Shown here: piece after piece, positions 32,891 to 43,200 of the stretch
Layout: each line of letters opens with the position of its first letter
Position numbering within the stretch: position 1 is the stretch's first letter
The notes under the pieces: model-generated
Told to the model about the DNA's origin: nothing
The model's input: the letters and a program-made list of their open reading frames with translations, nothing else
The model's database searches: none
Position numbers and translations under genes: made by a program
NCBI GenBank assembly: GCA_900472675.1
Contig: UCJA01000006.1
Span: 186,001-250,000, forward strand
DNA from: Hyphomicrobiales bacterium
Lineage (GTDB): Bacteria; Pseudomonadota; Alphaproteobacteria; Rhizobiales; Rhizobiaceae
DNA length: 64,000 nt
Direction: 5' to 3'

Positions 32891-33109
32891 ATGCCAGCGT
32901 CAGCCCGTCGCGTAGAAGTTGTTGCTGACTTCAACGAGCGTGATCAGATCGTTCTTGACGCTCATGCCGGTCATGCACTTGCAGCGCTTCGAAGTCTGAT
33001 CGCCAATGTAGAACTCCTATGCGATCAGCTTGAAACTGACTCCCTACGTGCAGGCTCTGGCCTCGCGCGCTCAGGGAAGATGAAATCCGGCGTGGCGTAC
33101 CGCAATTGA
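32891..33109 (+). CDS. Small hypothetical protein, 72 aa
   Basis: AGGAG stands 9 nt before the ATG. The translation (RRVEVVADFNERDQIVLDAHAGHALAALRSLIANVELLCDQLE) is helical and of normal composition, but no family is recognised. The C-terminus is less protein-like. It lies between two unrelated genes and could be a decayed remnant. Confidence 0.4.
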   Translation: MPASARRVEVVADFNERDQIVLDAHAGHALAALRSLIANVELLCDQLETDSLRAGSGLARSGKMKSGVAYRN

Positions 33110-33235
33110 ATTTGCTTACGTAATCTAGCTTTCGAAGCTCTTCGGCACCACCGCCACCCCCCCACACCCCCTCCCCCGGGAACACTCCACTCCTTGCGCA
33201 GTTAGCCTTTCGACCTCAGCACCAAGGAGAATGGT

Positions 33236-34279
33236 ATGACCTCGAAGGACGAGAAGCCGCAGACCCGTGTCACACGACGGGCGATTGTCGGTGGCGCGAC
33301 AGCAGCGCTTGCCGCCGCAGCCTCTGCGGGCGCTGCCCAGGCGCAAACCCAGACCAAGGCTCAGACGACAGCCGCAGCTGGCGCTGGCGGCGGTGCGCCC
33401 AAGATCAGCGATCCGCGCACTGCCTATCCGCAGCCGCCCTTTCCATCGCAGACGCAGCCCTTCCCCGGGCTTGCAGCCAAGATGACGCCGCGGCCCGACC
33501 ATGGCGAGACGAGCTACAAAGGATCGGGCCGCCTTGCCGGCCGCAAGGCGCTGATTACCGGCGGCGATTCCGGCATGGGCCGGGCTGCGGCAATCGCCTA
33601 TGCCCGCGAGGGTGCCGATGTGGCGATCAGCTATCTTCCCGACGAAGAGCCCGATGCGCAGGAGGTGATTGCGCTGATCAAGCAGGAAGGCCGCATTGCG
33701 GTTGCCCTTCCGGGCGACATCCGCGACGAGGCGCATTGCCGCAGCATGGTCGAGGAAGCGGTGCGCCAGCTTGGCGGGCTCGATATCCTCGTCAACAATG
33801 CCGCCCGCCAGCAGCAGCGGCCTTCGCTTGCCGAGATTTCCACGGAGGATTTCGACGCGACGATGAAGACCAATCTCTACTCAATGTTCTGGCTGACGCA
33901 GGCAGCGCTGCCCCACATGGCGGCCGGCGCTTCGATCATCCAGACCACGTCGGAGCAGGCCTATGATCCGTCCGAGAACCTTGTCGACTACGCCATGACC
34001 AAGGCGGCGATGATGAGCTTCACCAAGTCGATGGCCAAGCAGCTTGGCCCCAAGGGCATTCGCGTCAATGGCGTGGCGCCGGGTCCGATCTGGACACCGC
34101 TGCAGGTGAGCGGCGGGGCGACGCAGGAGAAGCTCGTCCAGTTCGGTGGCGATACGCCGCTCGGGCGTCCCGGCCAGCCGGTGGAACTTGCGTCGATCTA
34201 TGTTCAGCTTGCGGCCGCCGATGCCAGCTATGCGACGGGCCAGGTGTATGGCGCCGCCGGCGGCAGCGGACAGCCGTAA
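33236..34279 (+). CDS. SDR family oxidoreductase with Tat signal
   Basis: The 347-residue protein starts with a twin-arginine signal, RVTRRAIVGGATAALAAAASAGAAQAQ, so it is predicted to be exported folded, possibly with a bound cofactor. After an Ala/Gln/Pro-rich linker is a full SDR domain: TGGDSGMGRAAAIAYAREGADV, VNNAARQQQRPS, TTSEQAYDPSENLVDYAMTK (YAMTK active site), and GVAPGPIWTPLQVSGG. It is closest to YghA/YhdF-type glucose-dehydrogenase-like SDRs. SDRs are normally cytoplasmic, so the Tat leader is unusual. A ribosome-binding site (AAGGAGA) precedes the ATG. The following 85 bp have no gene. Confidence 0.87.
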   Translation: MTSKDEKPQTRVTRRAIVGGATAALAAAASAGAAQAQTQTKAQTTAAAGAGGGAPKISDPRTAYPQPPFPSQTQPFPGLAAKMTPRPDHGETSYKGSGRLAGRKALITGGDSGMGRAAAIAYAREGADVAISYLPDEEPDAQEVIALIKQEGRIAVALPGDIRDEAHCRSMVEEAVRQLGGLDILVNNAARQQQRPSLAEISTEDFDATMKTNLYSMFWLTQAALPHMAAGASIIQTTSEQAYDPSENLVDYAMTKAAMMSFTKSMAKQLGPKGIRVNGVAPGPIWTPLQVSGGATQEKLVQFGGDTPLGRPGQPVELASIYVQLAAADASYATGQVYGAAGGSGQP

Positions 34280-34364
34280 GCACTTCGCAAGCGCCTCAGG
34301 CGCATCGTGCATGGGCATCGCGGCTGGCTGGTCCTGCCGGGGTGCCCACGATGCAACAGGATAT

Positions 34365-36062
34365 TCAGGCGGACCGGCGGTGGGGCATAGGCGGGGCGCG
34401 CTCAGAGCGTTCCTTCGCCGCAACGCGGAATTTGCTGATCAGCTGGGTCAGCGAATCGGCCTCATCGGCCAGAGATTGCGAGGCGGCACTCGCCTCTTCC
34501 ACGGTTGCAGCACTTCGCTGCGTCACCTGGTCGAGCGCATTAATGGCGCCATTGATGCCACTGATGCCGAGCGCCTGCTCCTGCGCCGAGGCGGCAATGG
34601 CACTGACATTGTCGTCGACTTCCTGCACCTTGGTCACGATCACGTCGAGCGCCTTGCCGGTGCGGTCGACCAGGGCGACGCCCTCGCCGACAGCCGCGCC
34701 CGCTTCGGCAATCAGGTTCTTGATTTCCTTGGCGGCAGTGGCGGAGCGCTGCGCCAATTCGCGGACTTCCTGGGCGACGACGGCAAACCCCTGGCCCGCC
34801 TCGCCGGCTCTTGCTGCCTCGACGCCGGCGTTCAGCGCCAGAAGGTTGGTCTGGAACGCGATCTCGTCGATAACACCGATGATGTTAGAGATCTGCTGCG
34901 AGGACCGGTCGATACGGGCCATGGCCGCTACCGCCTCGCGCACGATCGTGCCGGAGGTTTCGGCGTCCACACGGGTCTGCTTGACGAGTTCCCTTGCCTG
35001 GCCGGCGCGCTGGGTCGAGTCCTTGACGCTGGTGTTGATCTCTTCGAGCGAGGCGGCCGTTTCCTCAAGCGAGGCTGCCTGGTGCTCGGATCCCTTGGCG
35101 ATGTCATCCGAGATGTGGCGGATGACCTGAGCATTGGACGCCAGCGAATCGGACGAGCGGCGAATTGCGGCAACCGTATCGCGCAGGGATTTTGCTGCGC
35201 CGTTGAAATCCAGCCGCGTCTGCTCGAGCGCCGCATCGACCCTTTCGGTCACCTCGATGGTCAGGTCGCCATCGGCAAGCTTGCCGATCGCCTTGCTGAT
35301 CAGGCCGACTGCCTGCATGCGTGCAGTAATGTCTGCGGCGACCTTGACGATCCTGTAGACGGCACCGCGGCTGTTGAAGACCGGCGTGTAGGCGGCCTGG
35401 ATCCACACCTGCCGGCCACCCTTGCCGACGCGGGTGAAATTGTCGGCGACGAATTCGCCCGCCCGCAGGCGTTCCCAGAACTCAGCGTATTCCCGCGTCG
35501 CCACATAGGCCGGGTCGCAGAACATCCGGTGATGCTTGCCACGCACCTCGCCCAGTTGATAGCCCATCGCTTTCAGGAAGTTTTCGTTGGCCTCGACCAC
35601 CGTGCCGTCGGGATCAAACTCGATGATCGCCTGGGACTTGTCGATGGCGCGCAGCCGGTTGGCATCATGCAGGGACACGAGTTTGCTCTCGGTGATGTCG
35701 CTGGCGATCTTCAGGACACGCACGACTTTTCCGCCGTGAAGCACGGGATTGTAGGAGGCCTCGATCCAGACGTCGCTGTGGTCCTTGGCCTGTCGGCGAA
35801 ACTGCCCGCGCTTGAACTTGCCGGCTGCCAGATCGCTCCAGTGCTGGGCATAGTCAGGAGAGTTACGGACGGTGTCTTCGCAGAAGATGCGGTGATGCTG
35901 CCCGACGATTTCGCTGCGCTGATAATGCAGCGCGTTGCAGAAGTTCTCGTTGGCATCCAGCACGACACCGTCCGGCGTGAAGACGATCATGGCCTGGGAG
36001 CGCGACAGCGCCGCCATGTCTTCCGCCACCCGGCCCGCCTTGAATATCCCGAGCATGCCCAT
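34365..36062 (-). CDS. Soluble methyl-accepting chemotaxis protein with two PAS domains
   Basis: The 565-residue protein has two PAS domains (about residues 15-130 and 135-255, each with a V-D/E-ANENF-type segment and an H-H-R-I/M-FC motif), then a HAMP-like linker. A C-terminal MCP signalling domain follows, with the hairpin tip [47 protein letters not shown]. No transmembrane helix is present, so it is cytoplasmic and may sense redox or energy state through a PAS-bound cofactor. The start at 36062 has GGAGA upstream. Methylation-region glutamines and glutamates are present. No che genes are adjacent. Confidence 0.93.
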   Translation of the reverse strand: MGMLGIFKAGRVAEDMAALSRSQAMIVFTPDGVVLDANENFCNALHYQRSEIVGQHHRIFCEDTVRNSPDYAQHWSDLAAGKFKRGQFRRQAKDHSDVWIEASYNPVLHGGKVVRVLKIASDITESKLVSLHDANRLRAIDKSQAIIEFDPDGTVVEANENFLKAMGYQLGEVRGKHHRMFCDPAYVATREYAEFWERLRAGEFVADNFTRVGKGGRQVWIQAAYTPVFNSRGAVYRIVKVAADITARMQAVGLISKAIGKLADGDLTIEVTERVDAALEQTRLDFNGAAKSLRDTVAAIRRSSDSLASNAQVIRHISDDIAKGSEHQAASLEETAASLEEINTSVKDSTQRAGQARELVKQTRVDAETSGTIVREAVAAMARIDRSSQQISNIIGVIDEIAFQTNLLALNAGVEAARAGEAGQGFAVVAQEVRELAQRSATAAKEIKNLIAEAGAAVGEGVALVDRTGKALDVIVTKVQEVDDNVSAIAASAQEQALGISGINGAINALDQVTQRSAATVEEASAASQSLADEADSLTQLISKFRVAAKERSERAPPMPHRRSA

Positions 36063-36225
36063 CGTCAGTCTCCGCTGCACTGTGAAACAGCGGAAGCCTA
36101 GGCGCTTCAGGATAACGGTGGATTGATCCCTCCCCCCGCAAAAATCCATCCCAAGTTGTTGCAGCGAATGCGTATTCGCAAAATGCGGCGTGGTGGCCGG
36201 GATGGGCTGGACGTCGACAACGAAG

Positions 36226-37077
36226 CTAGAGGCCGGATTGGGTCGAGGTCGTGTCGTGGTCGCCGGTGGTCTCGATATCTGAGAGGCGCACGAAGGCGAC
36301 GCCCCTGGCCTTCAGCGCCAGAATGGCCCTTGCAACCCCTTCGCCAGCGGCATGGGTCGGCTGGTTGATGTGGGAAATCACCACGTCGCCATCGCGTGCC
36401 GAGGCGATGCGCTTTTCGGTCTCCTGCGTGCCGAGCAGCGAGCCGCCATCGCCGTTGACGGAAAATCCGGCGACGCGGTAGCCCATGCTGCGGATCTCGT
36501 GGATGGCGGACAGGTCGTATTTTGCGGTGGCGCCGCGGAACCAGAGCGGTTCGGGCAGTCCTGCCGCGCGGATGGCTGCGGCGCCATTGGCCACTTCCCG
36601 ACCCACCGCTTCGGGGGATCCGGCCGCGGCGATGCCATAGACTGCGGTCACGAAATCCACCGCTGGGATGTGGTTCTCGCCGTGGTCCTCGATCTCAAAC
36701 AGGTCCGGATTGGCGCGAAAGACGGCAACGGCTTCGGGATTGGTGCGCAACCAGCGCGCCGTCACGAAGATGGTTGAGGGCACGCGCTCGCGCACAAGGG
36801 TCGACAGGATGCGCTCGTCGGCCTTGCCCATGCAAGCGTCGAAGGTCAGCGCCACATGGGCCGGGGCGGCCTTGCCGGCGCGGGCGACATGCAGCTGCGG
36901 CTCCACAAGCTTCGGCTGATGCAACGCGGCATGCGGGAATTGCGGCGCAACGACCGGGGCCGGCGAGACCGGAGAGACGGTAGCTCCGGAAACCGTTACC
37001 GGTGCTGCACCGGCCAGCGCCACGGTTGCCGGCAGGCAAGCGGCCAGAAGCCCAGTGAGAGTGATCAAGACGCGCAT
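36226..37077 (-). CDS. Polysaccharide deacetylase family protein, exported
   Basis: The 283-residue protein has a signal peptide ([22 protein letters not shown]) and a NodB-type deacetylase fold. The metal-binding motif is seen in [21 protein letters not shown] (the T-F-D-A-C form of TFDDG), with ENHIPAVDF and [33 protein letters not shown] carrying the rest of the active site, and [13 protein letters not shown] near the C-terminus. It would remove acetyl groups from a cell-surface or periplasmic glycan. The start at 37077 is the ATG that gives a clean signal peptide. It is next to galE on the same strand, consistent with a polysaccharide role. Confidence 0.87.
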   Translation of the reverse strand: MRVLITLTGLLAACLPATVALAGAAPVTVSGATVSPVSPAPVVAPQFPHAALHQPKLVEPQLHVARAGKAAPAHVALTFDACMGKADERILSTLVRERVPSTIFVTARWLRTNPEAVAVFRANPDLFEIEDHGENHIPAVDFVTAVYGIAAAGSPEAVGREVANGAAAIRAAGLPEPLWFRGATAKYDLSAIHEIRSMGYRVAGFSVNGDGGSLLGTQETEKRIASARDGDVVISHINQPTHAAGEGVARAILALKARGVAFVRLSDIETTGDHDTTSTQSGL

Positions 37078-37115
37078 GGAAGATCCCAAAAAAAACAACG
37101 GGACTTCCCTATCCT

Positions 37116-38150
37116 TTAGAAGCGGGCAGAAGCAAGGCGATGCTGCAGGCTGCGCAGGTTGTCTGCCTTGCGGTCGGCAAGCCCCTGTTCCCAGCGGATC
37201 GCCGTATCGACGATCAGGTCCAGGTCGTCGTGGCGGGGGGTCCATCCCAGCAGGCGCCGGGCCAGCGTCGCATTTGCCACTACGCTTGCCGCATCGCCCG
37301 GACGCCTCGGGCCATAGTGGACCTCGAAGCGCTGACCGCCGACGCGCCTTACCGCATCGAGAACCTCCAGAACGGAATAGCCGCGCCCGTAGCCGCAGTT
37401 GGCGATTAAGGGTTCCCCGCCGCGGCGCAAGTAGCTCAGCGCCTTGAGATGGGCATCGACCAGATCGGTCACATGGATGTAGTCGCGCACGCCGGTGCCA
37501 TCGGCCGTCGGATAGTCGGTGCCGTACACATCGACGCCGCTGCGCTTGGCGAGCGCCGCCTCGCAGGCAATCTTGATCAGGTGCGTGGCGCCTTCCGTGG
37601 ACAGGCCGGTGCGGCCAAGCGGATCGGCGCCGGCGACGTTGAAGTAGCGCAGGGCGACAAAGCGGAAATCATGGGCTGCGGCGGCATCGCGCAGCATCAT
37701 TTCCGACATCAGCTTCGACTGGCCATAGGGGTTCTTGGGCTGCAGCGGCGCCGATTCCAGGACCGGTGCATCATCCTTCTGGTCGCCATAGACGGCGGCG
37801 GTGGAGGAAAACACGAAGTGCTTGATGCCTGCCTCGACGGCGGCGGCGGCCAGAAGCCGGGTCTTGCCGGTGTTGTTGTCGTAGTAATCGAGCGGCTGGG
37901 CGACCGACTGGGGGACGACGATGGAGCCGGCGAAATGCAGGATGGCGTCGATGCGGTTTTCGGCAAAGACCTGCTTGAGGATCGCCGGGTCGCCGACATC
38001 ACCCAGGTAGAACCGTGCTTCGTCCGGCATGGCCCAGCGGAAACCGGTGGAGAGGCGGTCGAGAACGACCACATCCTCGCCGGCATCGATCAGTGCCCAG
38101 GCCATGTGGCTGCCGATATAGCCAGCGCCGCCGGTGACGAGAACAGCCAT
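37116..38150 (-). CDS. galE: UDP-glucose 4-epimerase
   Basis: The 344-residue extended SDR interconverts UDP-glucose and UDP-galactose. It has the N-terminal MAVLVTGGAGYIGSHMAWALIDAGEDVVVLD (GxxGxxG), the serine/tyrosine pair in SSTAAVYGDQ and NPYGQSKLMSE (YGQSK), and NVAGADPLGRTG and GTDYPTADGTGVRDYIHVTDL, which are family signatures. The start at 38150 has GGGAAG upstream. The downstream deacetylase and glucan-related genes in this window suggest it supplies sugar nucleotides for surface polysaccharide. Confidence 0.96.
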   Translation of the reverse strand: MAVLVTGGAGYIGSHMAWALIDAGEDVVVLDRLSTGFRWAMPDEARFYLGDVGDPAILKQVFAENRIDAILHFAGSIVVPQSVAQPLDYYDNNTGKTRLLAAAAVEAGIKHFVFSSTAAVYGDQKDDAPVLESAPLQPKNPYGQSKLMSEMMLRDAAAAHDFRFVALRYFNVAGADPLGRTGLSTEGATHLIKIACEAALAKRSGVDVYGTDYPTADGTGVRDYIHVTDLVDAHLKALSYLRRGGEPLIANCGYGRGYSVLEVLDAVRRVGGQRFEVHYGPRRPGDAASVVANATLARRLLGWTPRHDDLDLIVDTAIRWEQGLADRKADNLRSLQHRLASARF

Positions 38151-38299
38151 GATTGTCTTCCCTGCTTCTTTTCGTTGCAGGGAGAAAAACACGGCCCTTC
38201 TTGACCATTGCTTACTCGGAACCGCCCGAGACCCCTATATCGCGATAGAGGGCAAACGCTCGATTTCGATGATTGTTCAAGTTTTATCGAATGCCGGCC

Positions 38300-39469
38300 T
38301 CAGATCCGGTTGACGTAATCGGCAAGGCGGGCGGCGGCCACCTCGACGTCCGCAGGATTGCGCAGGAAGCATGCGCGCAGGAAGAGTTCGCCACCCTTGC
38401 CGAAGGCGGAACCCGGTGCGAGCGCCACGCCGATCTTGTCGACGATGTCGAGTGCGGCGCGCCGGCTGTCGGTGACACCATCGACCTTCAGGAAGGCGTA
38501 GAGGGCGCCGTCAGGCTTCAGCGTTTCGACCCGGTTGGTGGCGATCAGGGCATCGCAGAGGATATCGCGACCCTTCCGGGCACGTTCAACATTTGCCTCG
38601 ACGAAGGCATCGCCGTCGTTGAGCGCCGCGACCGCGCCCTTTTGCATGAACTGCGCCACGCCGGAATTGGAGTACTGGATGAGGTTCTCGATGACCTGGC
38701 CAATTTCCGGTGGAGCAACGAGCCAGCCGACTCGCCAGCCGGTCATGGACCAGTTCTTGGAGAAGGAATTGGCGAAGATGATGCGGTCGCCGTCCTGCAT
38801 GACATCCAGGAAGGAGGGCGCCCGGACTGCGCCGCCGTAATAGTAGCGGGCGTAGATTTCGTCGGCGATGATCCAGAGCCCATGCTTGCGGGCAAGCGTC
38901 AGGATCGCGCGCAGGTCCTCCTCCGTCGCGGTCCAGCCGGTCGGGTTGGAGGGCGTGTTGATGAAGAGGCTCTTCGTCTTCGGCGTGATCACCGCTTCCA
39001 GCTTGTCGATATCGAGCGACCAGCGACCGCCGGTAAAATCGAGCGGTAGGCCGACTGCATGGGCGCCGGCAATCTCGATGGCAGCCACGATATTGGGCCA
39101 GGTCGGTGAGAGGTAGATCATCTCGTCGCCTGGCGCTGTGACAGCCTGCACCGCCAGCATGATGGCATGCATGCCGGAGCCGGTGACGTAGAAGTGGTCG
39201 GTCGTCAGCGACACGGCAAAGTGCCGCCGGTAGTAATCCACCAGCGCCTGGCGCAGTTCGGGAATACCGCGCTGCCAGGTGTAGAAGGTCTCGCCGGCGA
39301 GTAGGGCTTCCGTCGCGGCGCGGTTGACGAAGTCGGGGCTCGGCAGGTCGCCTTCGCCCGCCCAGAGCGGGATCAGACCTTCCCGCCCGCGGGCATAGTT
39401 GATGACCTCGACGATCCCGCTTTCGGGCGCGGCGACGGCACGCGGGCTGAGGCTCGACACAATCGACAT
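38300..39469 (-). CDS. PLP-dependent class I/II aminotransferase
   Basis: The 389-residue protein has the fold-type I aminotransferase pattern. It shows GSGMHAIMLAVQAVTAPGDEMIYLSPTWPN, NTPSNPTGWTATEEDLRAIL (NPTG), ADEIYARYYYGG (Asp for PLP pyridine N), and the Schiff-base lysine in FANSFSKNWSMTGWRVGWLVAP. It ends with LRACFLRNPADVEVAAARLADYVN. Its amino-acid specificity cannot be read, though an aspartate/aromatic-type or branched aminotransferase is likely. It stands between galE and mscL. Confidence 0.92.
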   Translation of the reverse strand: MSIVSSLSPRAVAAPESGIVEVINYARGREGLIPLWAGEGDLPSPDFVNRAATEALLAGETFYTWQRGIPELRQALVDYYRRHFAVSLTTDHFYVTGSGMHAIMLAVQAVTAPGDEMIYLSPTWPNIVAAIEIAGAHAVGLPLDFTGGRWSLDIDKLEAVITPKTKSLFINTPSNPTGWTATEEDLRAILTLARKHGLWIIADEIYARYYYGGAVRAPSFLDVMQDGDRIIFANSFSKNWSMTGWRVGWLVAPPEIGQVIENLIQYSNSGVAQFMQKGAVAALNDGDAFVEANVERARKGRDILCDALIATNRVETLKPDGALYAFLKVDGVTDSRRAALDIVDKIGVALAPGSAFGKGGELFLRACFLRNPADVEVAAARLADYVNRI

Positions 39470-39591
39470 GACATTCCCTCTCGTTTTGCCTCATCTACCG
39501 CAAAACGCAGATGAAATCCCATGACTTTCCGTGAGCTGGAGATCGATTTCGGTGATCCTTGCCCAGCTCCCGGCGCGGCGAAAAGCCGGCG

Positions 39592-40023
39592 CTACCGCGT
39601 CTTCAGGAGATCGCGGATCTCGGTCAGAAGCAAGATGTCAGCCGGCGGCGGAGCGGGCTTTTCCGGCTCGGGCTTTTTCTGGTCGAGCTCGCGCATCTTG
39701 TTGACGGCTTTCACCATCAGGAAAATGATGAAGGCGAGGATGAGGAAATTGATGAAGACCGTGATGAAGCTGCCATAGGCAAACACCGCGCCCTGCTTGC
39801 GCGCTTCCGACAGGGCGGGAGACGTTACCGCGCTGGACAGCGAAATGAAGTAGTTTGAAAAATCGAACCCGCCGCCGGTGACGGCGCCGACGATCGGCAT
39901 GACGATATCGTTGACCAGCGAGTTGACGATGCCCGTGAAGGCGCCGCCGATGATGATACCGACAGCAAGGTCTACGACATTGCCCTTGGCTATGAAGGAG
40001 CGAAATTCCCCGATGACCGACAT
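39592..40023 (-). CDS. mscL: Large-conductance mechanosensitive channel
   Basis: The 143-residue membrane protein has the MscL pattern. TM1 includes [33 protein letters not shown]2 includes [20 protein letters not shown], and the C-terminal helix starts [14 protein letters not shown]. It opens under membrane tension to release osmolytes and forms a homopentamer. It stands alone, close to the large hybrid kinase, with 187 bp between divergent starts. Confidence 0.97.
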   Translation of the reverse strand: MSVIGEFRSFIAKGNVVDLAVGIIIGGAFTGIVNSLVNDIVMPIVGAVTGGGFDFSNYFISLSSAVTSPALSEARKQGAVFAYGSFITVFINFLILAFIIFLMVKAVNKMRELDQKKPEPEKPAPPPADILLLTEIRDLLKTR

Positions 40024-40210
40024 GGCTGTTCCCCTTTCCCCAAATGATTTGTGTACGGAAACAAATTAGCCATTTTTTCGCGGGTGGGAAGGCACAAGTG
40101 CGAAGGCGGCGATGGTGCCATTCAACCTTTTGCTGATACCGCCTGCGATTTCCAAGCCTTTGCTTTTCCCCTAATGTCGCCGCAGCCGCACAACACCTGC
40201 GGGAGGAGCA

Positions 40211-43200
40211 ATGCTGCCGGGCTGGGTCATCTTACTCGCTGCTTTCGCCTACGTCCTTTTGCTGTTTGCGGTGGCGAGCTACGGGGACAGGCACAGCCGC
40301 CTCGTGGGCGTTCCCAAGGGCGGGCGCCCGATCGTCTACGGCATGAGCCTTGCCGTCTACTGCACCTCATGGACCTATTTCGGCGGCGTCGGCCTTGCCT
40401 CACAGCGCGGGCTCGAATTCACCGCCATCTACATCGGCCCCATCCTTGCGTTTACGCTCGGCATGCCGCTGATCCGCCGCATCATCGACCTCGCCAAAGC
40501 CGAGAAGATCACCTCTGCCGCGGATCTGGTGGCCGCTCGCTATGGCAAGAATTCGACGGTCGCGATGATCGTCGCGGTGATCGCGCTGGTGGCTTCCGTG
40601 CCCTATATCGCGCTGCAGCTGCGGGCCGTCTCCAGTTCCGTCGCAGTCATGGTCAACCCGTCCGACTATGGCATCGGCAGCGGCAATCTCTACTTCGTCG
40701 ACCTGCCGCTGATCGTCACCCTGCTGATGGCCTGCTTCGCAGTGATGTTCGGGACGCGGCACACGGATGCGACCGAGCACCAGGATGGACTGATCTTGGC
40801 GATCGCCATGGAATCCGTCGTCAAGATCGTGGCCTTTGCGACGGTGGGGCTATCGGTCATCTTCCTGCTCTTCGACGGGCCGGCCGACCTGATAGCCAAG
40901 GCTGCCGAGAACGCACTGGTGCAATCGGCGCTGTCCTACGAGACGCCGATCAGCCGCTGGCTGACCCTGATCCTGCTGTCGGCCTTTGCGATCGTGATGC
41001 TGCCGCGGCAATTCCACGTGACGGTGGTGGAAAACCGCACGGCTCGGGAGCGAAAGGTGGCCGGCTTCCTGCTGCCCCTCTATCTCATCGCCATCAACCT
41101 GTTCGTGCTGCCCGTGGCGGTTGCCGGGCTGATCGCCTTCAAGGGTGCGGGAGACGCCGACCTCTACGTCCTGACCCTGCCGCTGTCGGAAGGCCTGCCG
41201 TTCGTCACGCTGATCACCTTCATCGGCGGATTTTCGGCCGCAACAGCCATGGTGGTGGTGGAATCGGTCGCGCTGTCGATCATGGTGTCGAACGACATCG
41301 TCATCCCAATCTTCCTGCGCCGCAAGCTAATGGGCTCGCGCGTCGGGGCCGGCCAGCGGGCGGACCTCACCCGCACTCTGCTCAACATCCGGCGGATGGC
41401 CATTTTTGCGGTGCTGCTGCTGGGCTACGGCTACTACCGTATGGCGGACAGCCAGTCCGGCCTTGCATCGATTGGCCTGCTCGCCTTTGCCGCCATTGCG
41501 CAGGTGGCACCGGCCCTGCTCGGCGGCCTGATCTGGCGGCGCGCCAATGCCCGCGGCGCGATCCTTGGCATGTGCCTGGGGACTCTCGCCTGGGGCTATA
41601 TGCTGTTCCTGCCCAGCCTCGGCGGGCCCGACAATTCCTATGTGGCGGCTGCGGTGCTGAACTTCGTGTTTCCGGGAACGGCGCTGTTTTCCGGGCCCGG
41701 GCACGATCCGCTGGTCAATGTGACCCTGTTCAGCCTGACGCTCAACATCATCGCCTTTGTGCTGGGGTCGCTGTCGCGCAATCCGCGGCCGCTGGAACGC
41801 CTGCAGGCGGGCATTTTCGTGAAGCGGCACCTGCGCTCGCAGTTTGCCACGCGGGGCTGGACCACGCGGGTCAGCGTCGGCGATCTGAAGGCGACGATCG
41901 CCCGTTATCTCGGCGAAGAGCGCATGCTGCGGTCCTTCTCCAACTACGAGACGCGGGCGGGCCGCCGCTTCAAGGACGAGCAGCCGGCCGACATGGCCAT
42001 GGTGCATTTTGCCGAGCAGCTTCTGGGCAGTGCCATCGGTTCCTCCTCTGCGAGGCTGGTGCTGTCGCTCATCCTGCAGCGGGCCGAGGATGCCAGCGCC
42101 GACACCGCCTGGCTGCTCGACCAGGCGAGCGAGGCCCTGCAGTATAACCAGGACGTGCTGCAGACCGCGTTGTCGCAGATGGACCAGGGCATTGCCGTGT
42201 TCGACAGCTCCGGCCGGCTGACCATCTGGAACCGGCGCTTCCGCCACCTTCTCGACCTGCCGGACCACGTGGGCCAGGTGGGGTTTCCCTTGGAGGACAT
42301 GGTGGCGATCCTCTCGGAGCGGGGCGATATCGCGCCCGAGACGCAGAGCGAGGTGGTGGCCCAGTTCAAGACCTTCGACGCACCCTTTCCGCTGGTGCTG
42401 CGGGAGGGCGAGCGCATTATCGAAATCCGCTCCAACGCCATGCCGGACAGCGGCGTGGTTGCCACGTTTACCGACATTTCCGACCGCGTCGCCTCCGACA
42501 AGGCGTTGAAACAGGCCAACGAGACGCTGGAGCAACGGGTGGGCGAGCGCACGGCGGAACTGACCCGCGTCAACCGCGAACTGGCGGAAGCGCGGGCGGC
42601 GGCCGACGAAGCGAACCTCGGAAAGACGCGCTTCTTCGCAGCGGCCGGCCACGACATCCTGCAGCCGCTCAATGCCGCCCGGCTTTACTGCTCAACTCTG
42701 GTGGAGCAGCTGGGCGTTAACGACGACCGCAACAGCACGCTCGTCCACAACATCGATTCAGCGCTTGAGTCCGTGGAGGCAATCCTTGGCGCCGTGCTCG
42801 ACATTTCCCGGCTCGATACGGGCGGCATGCAGCCGCGCATCACCTCCGTGGCACTCGACGACCTCCTGCGGCGGATTGCGACCGACCACGCGCCGATGGC
42901 GGCGGAGCGCAAGCTGGAGTTCACCGTGATGCCGACGTCGCTGAGGGTGCGTTCCGACCCTAATCTCCTGCACCGGCTGATCCAGAACCTCGTGTCCAAT
43001 GCCATCAAATACACGGTCTCCGGCAAGGTGCTGGTGGGGGCGCGTCGGCGCGGCGACCGCGTGGTGATCGATGTGCTGGATTCGGGCATCGGCATCCCCA
43101 CCTCGAAATTCCGTACGGTGTTCAAGGAATTCGCGCGGCTCGACCAGGGCGCCCGAACGGCGGACGGCTTAGGCCTCGGGCTTTCCATCGTCGACCGGAT

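Noticed and set aside
34146..36101. A 651-codon plus-strand frame opposite the chemoreceptor
   Set aside because: It is a shadow of a high-GC gene; the minus strand has clear PAS and MCP domains.
40051..42147. A 698-codon plus-strand frame overlapping the hybrid kinase in another frame
   Set aside because: It is Arg/Pro-rich and domain-free; the kinase frame is unambiguous.
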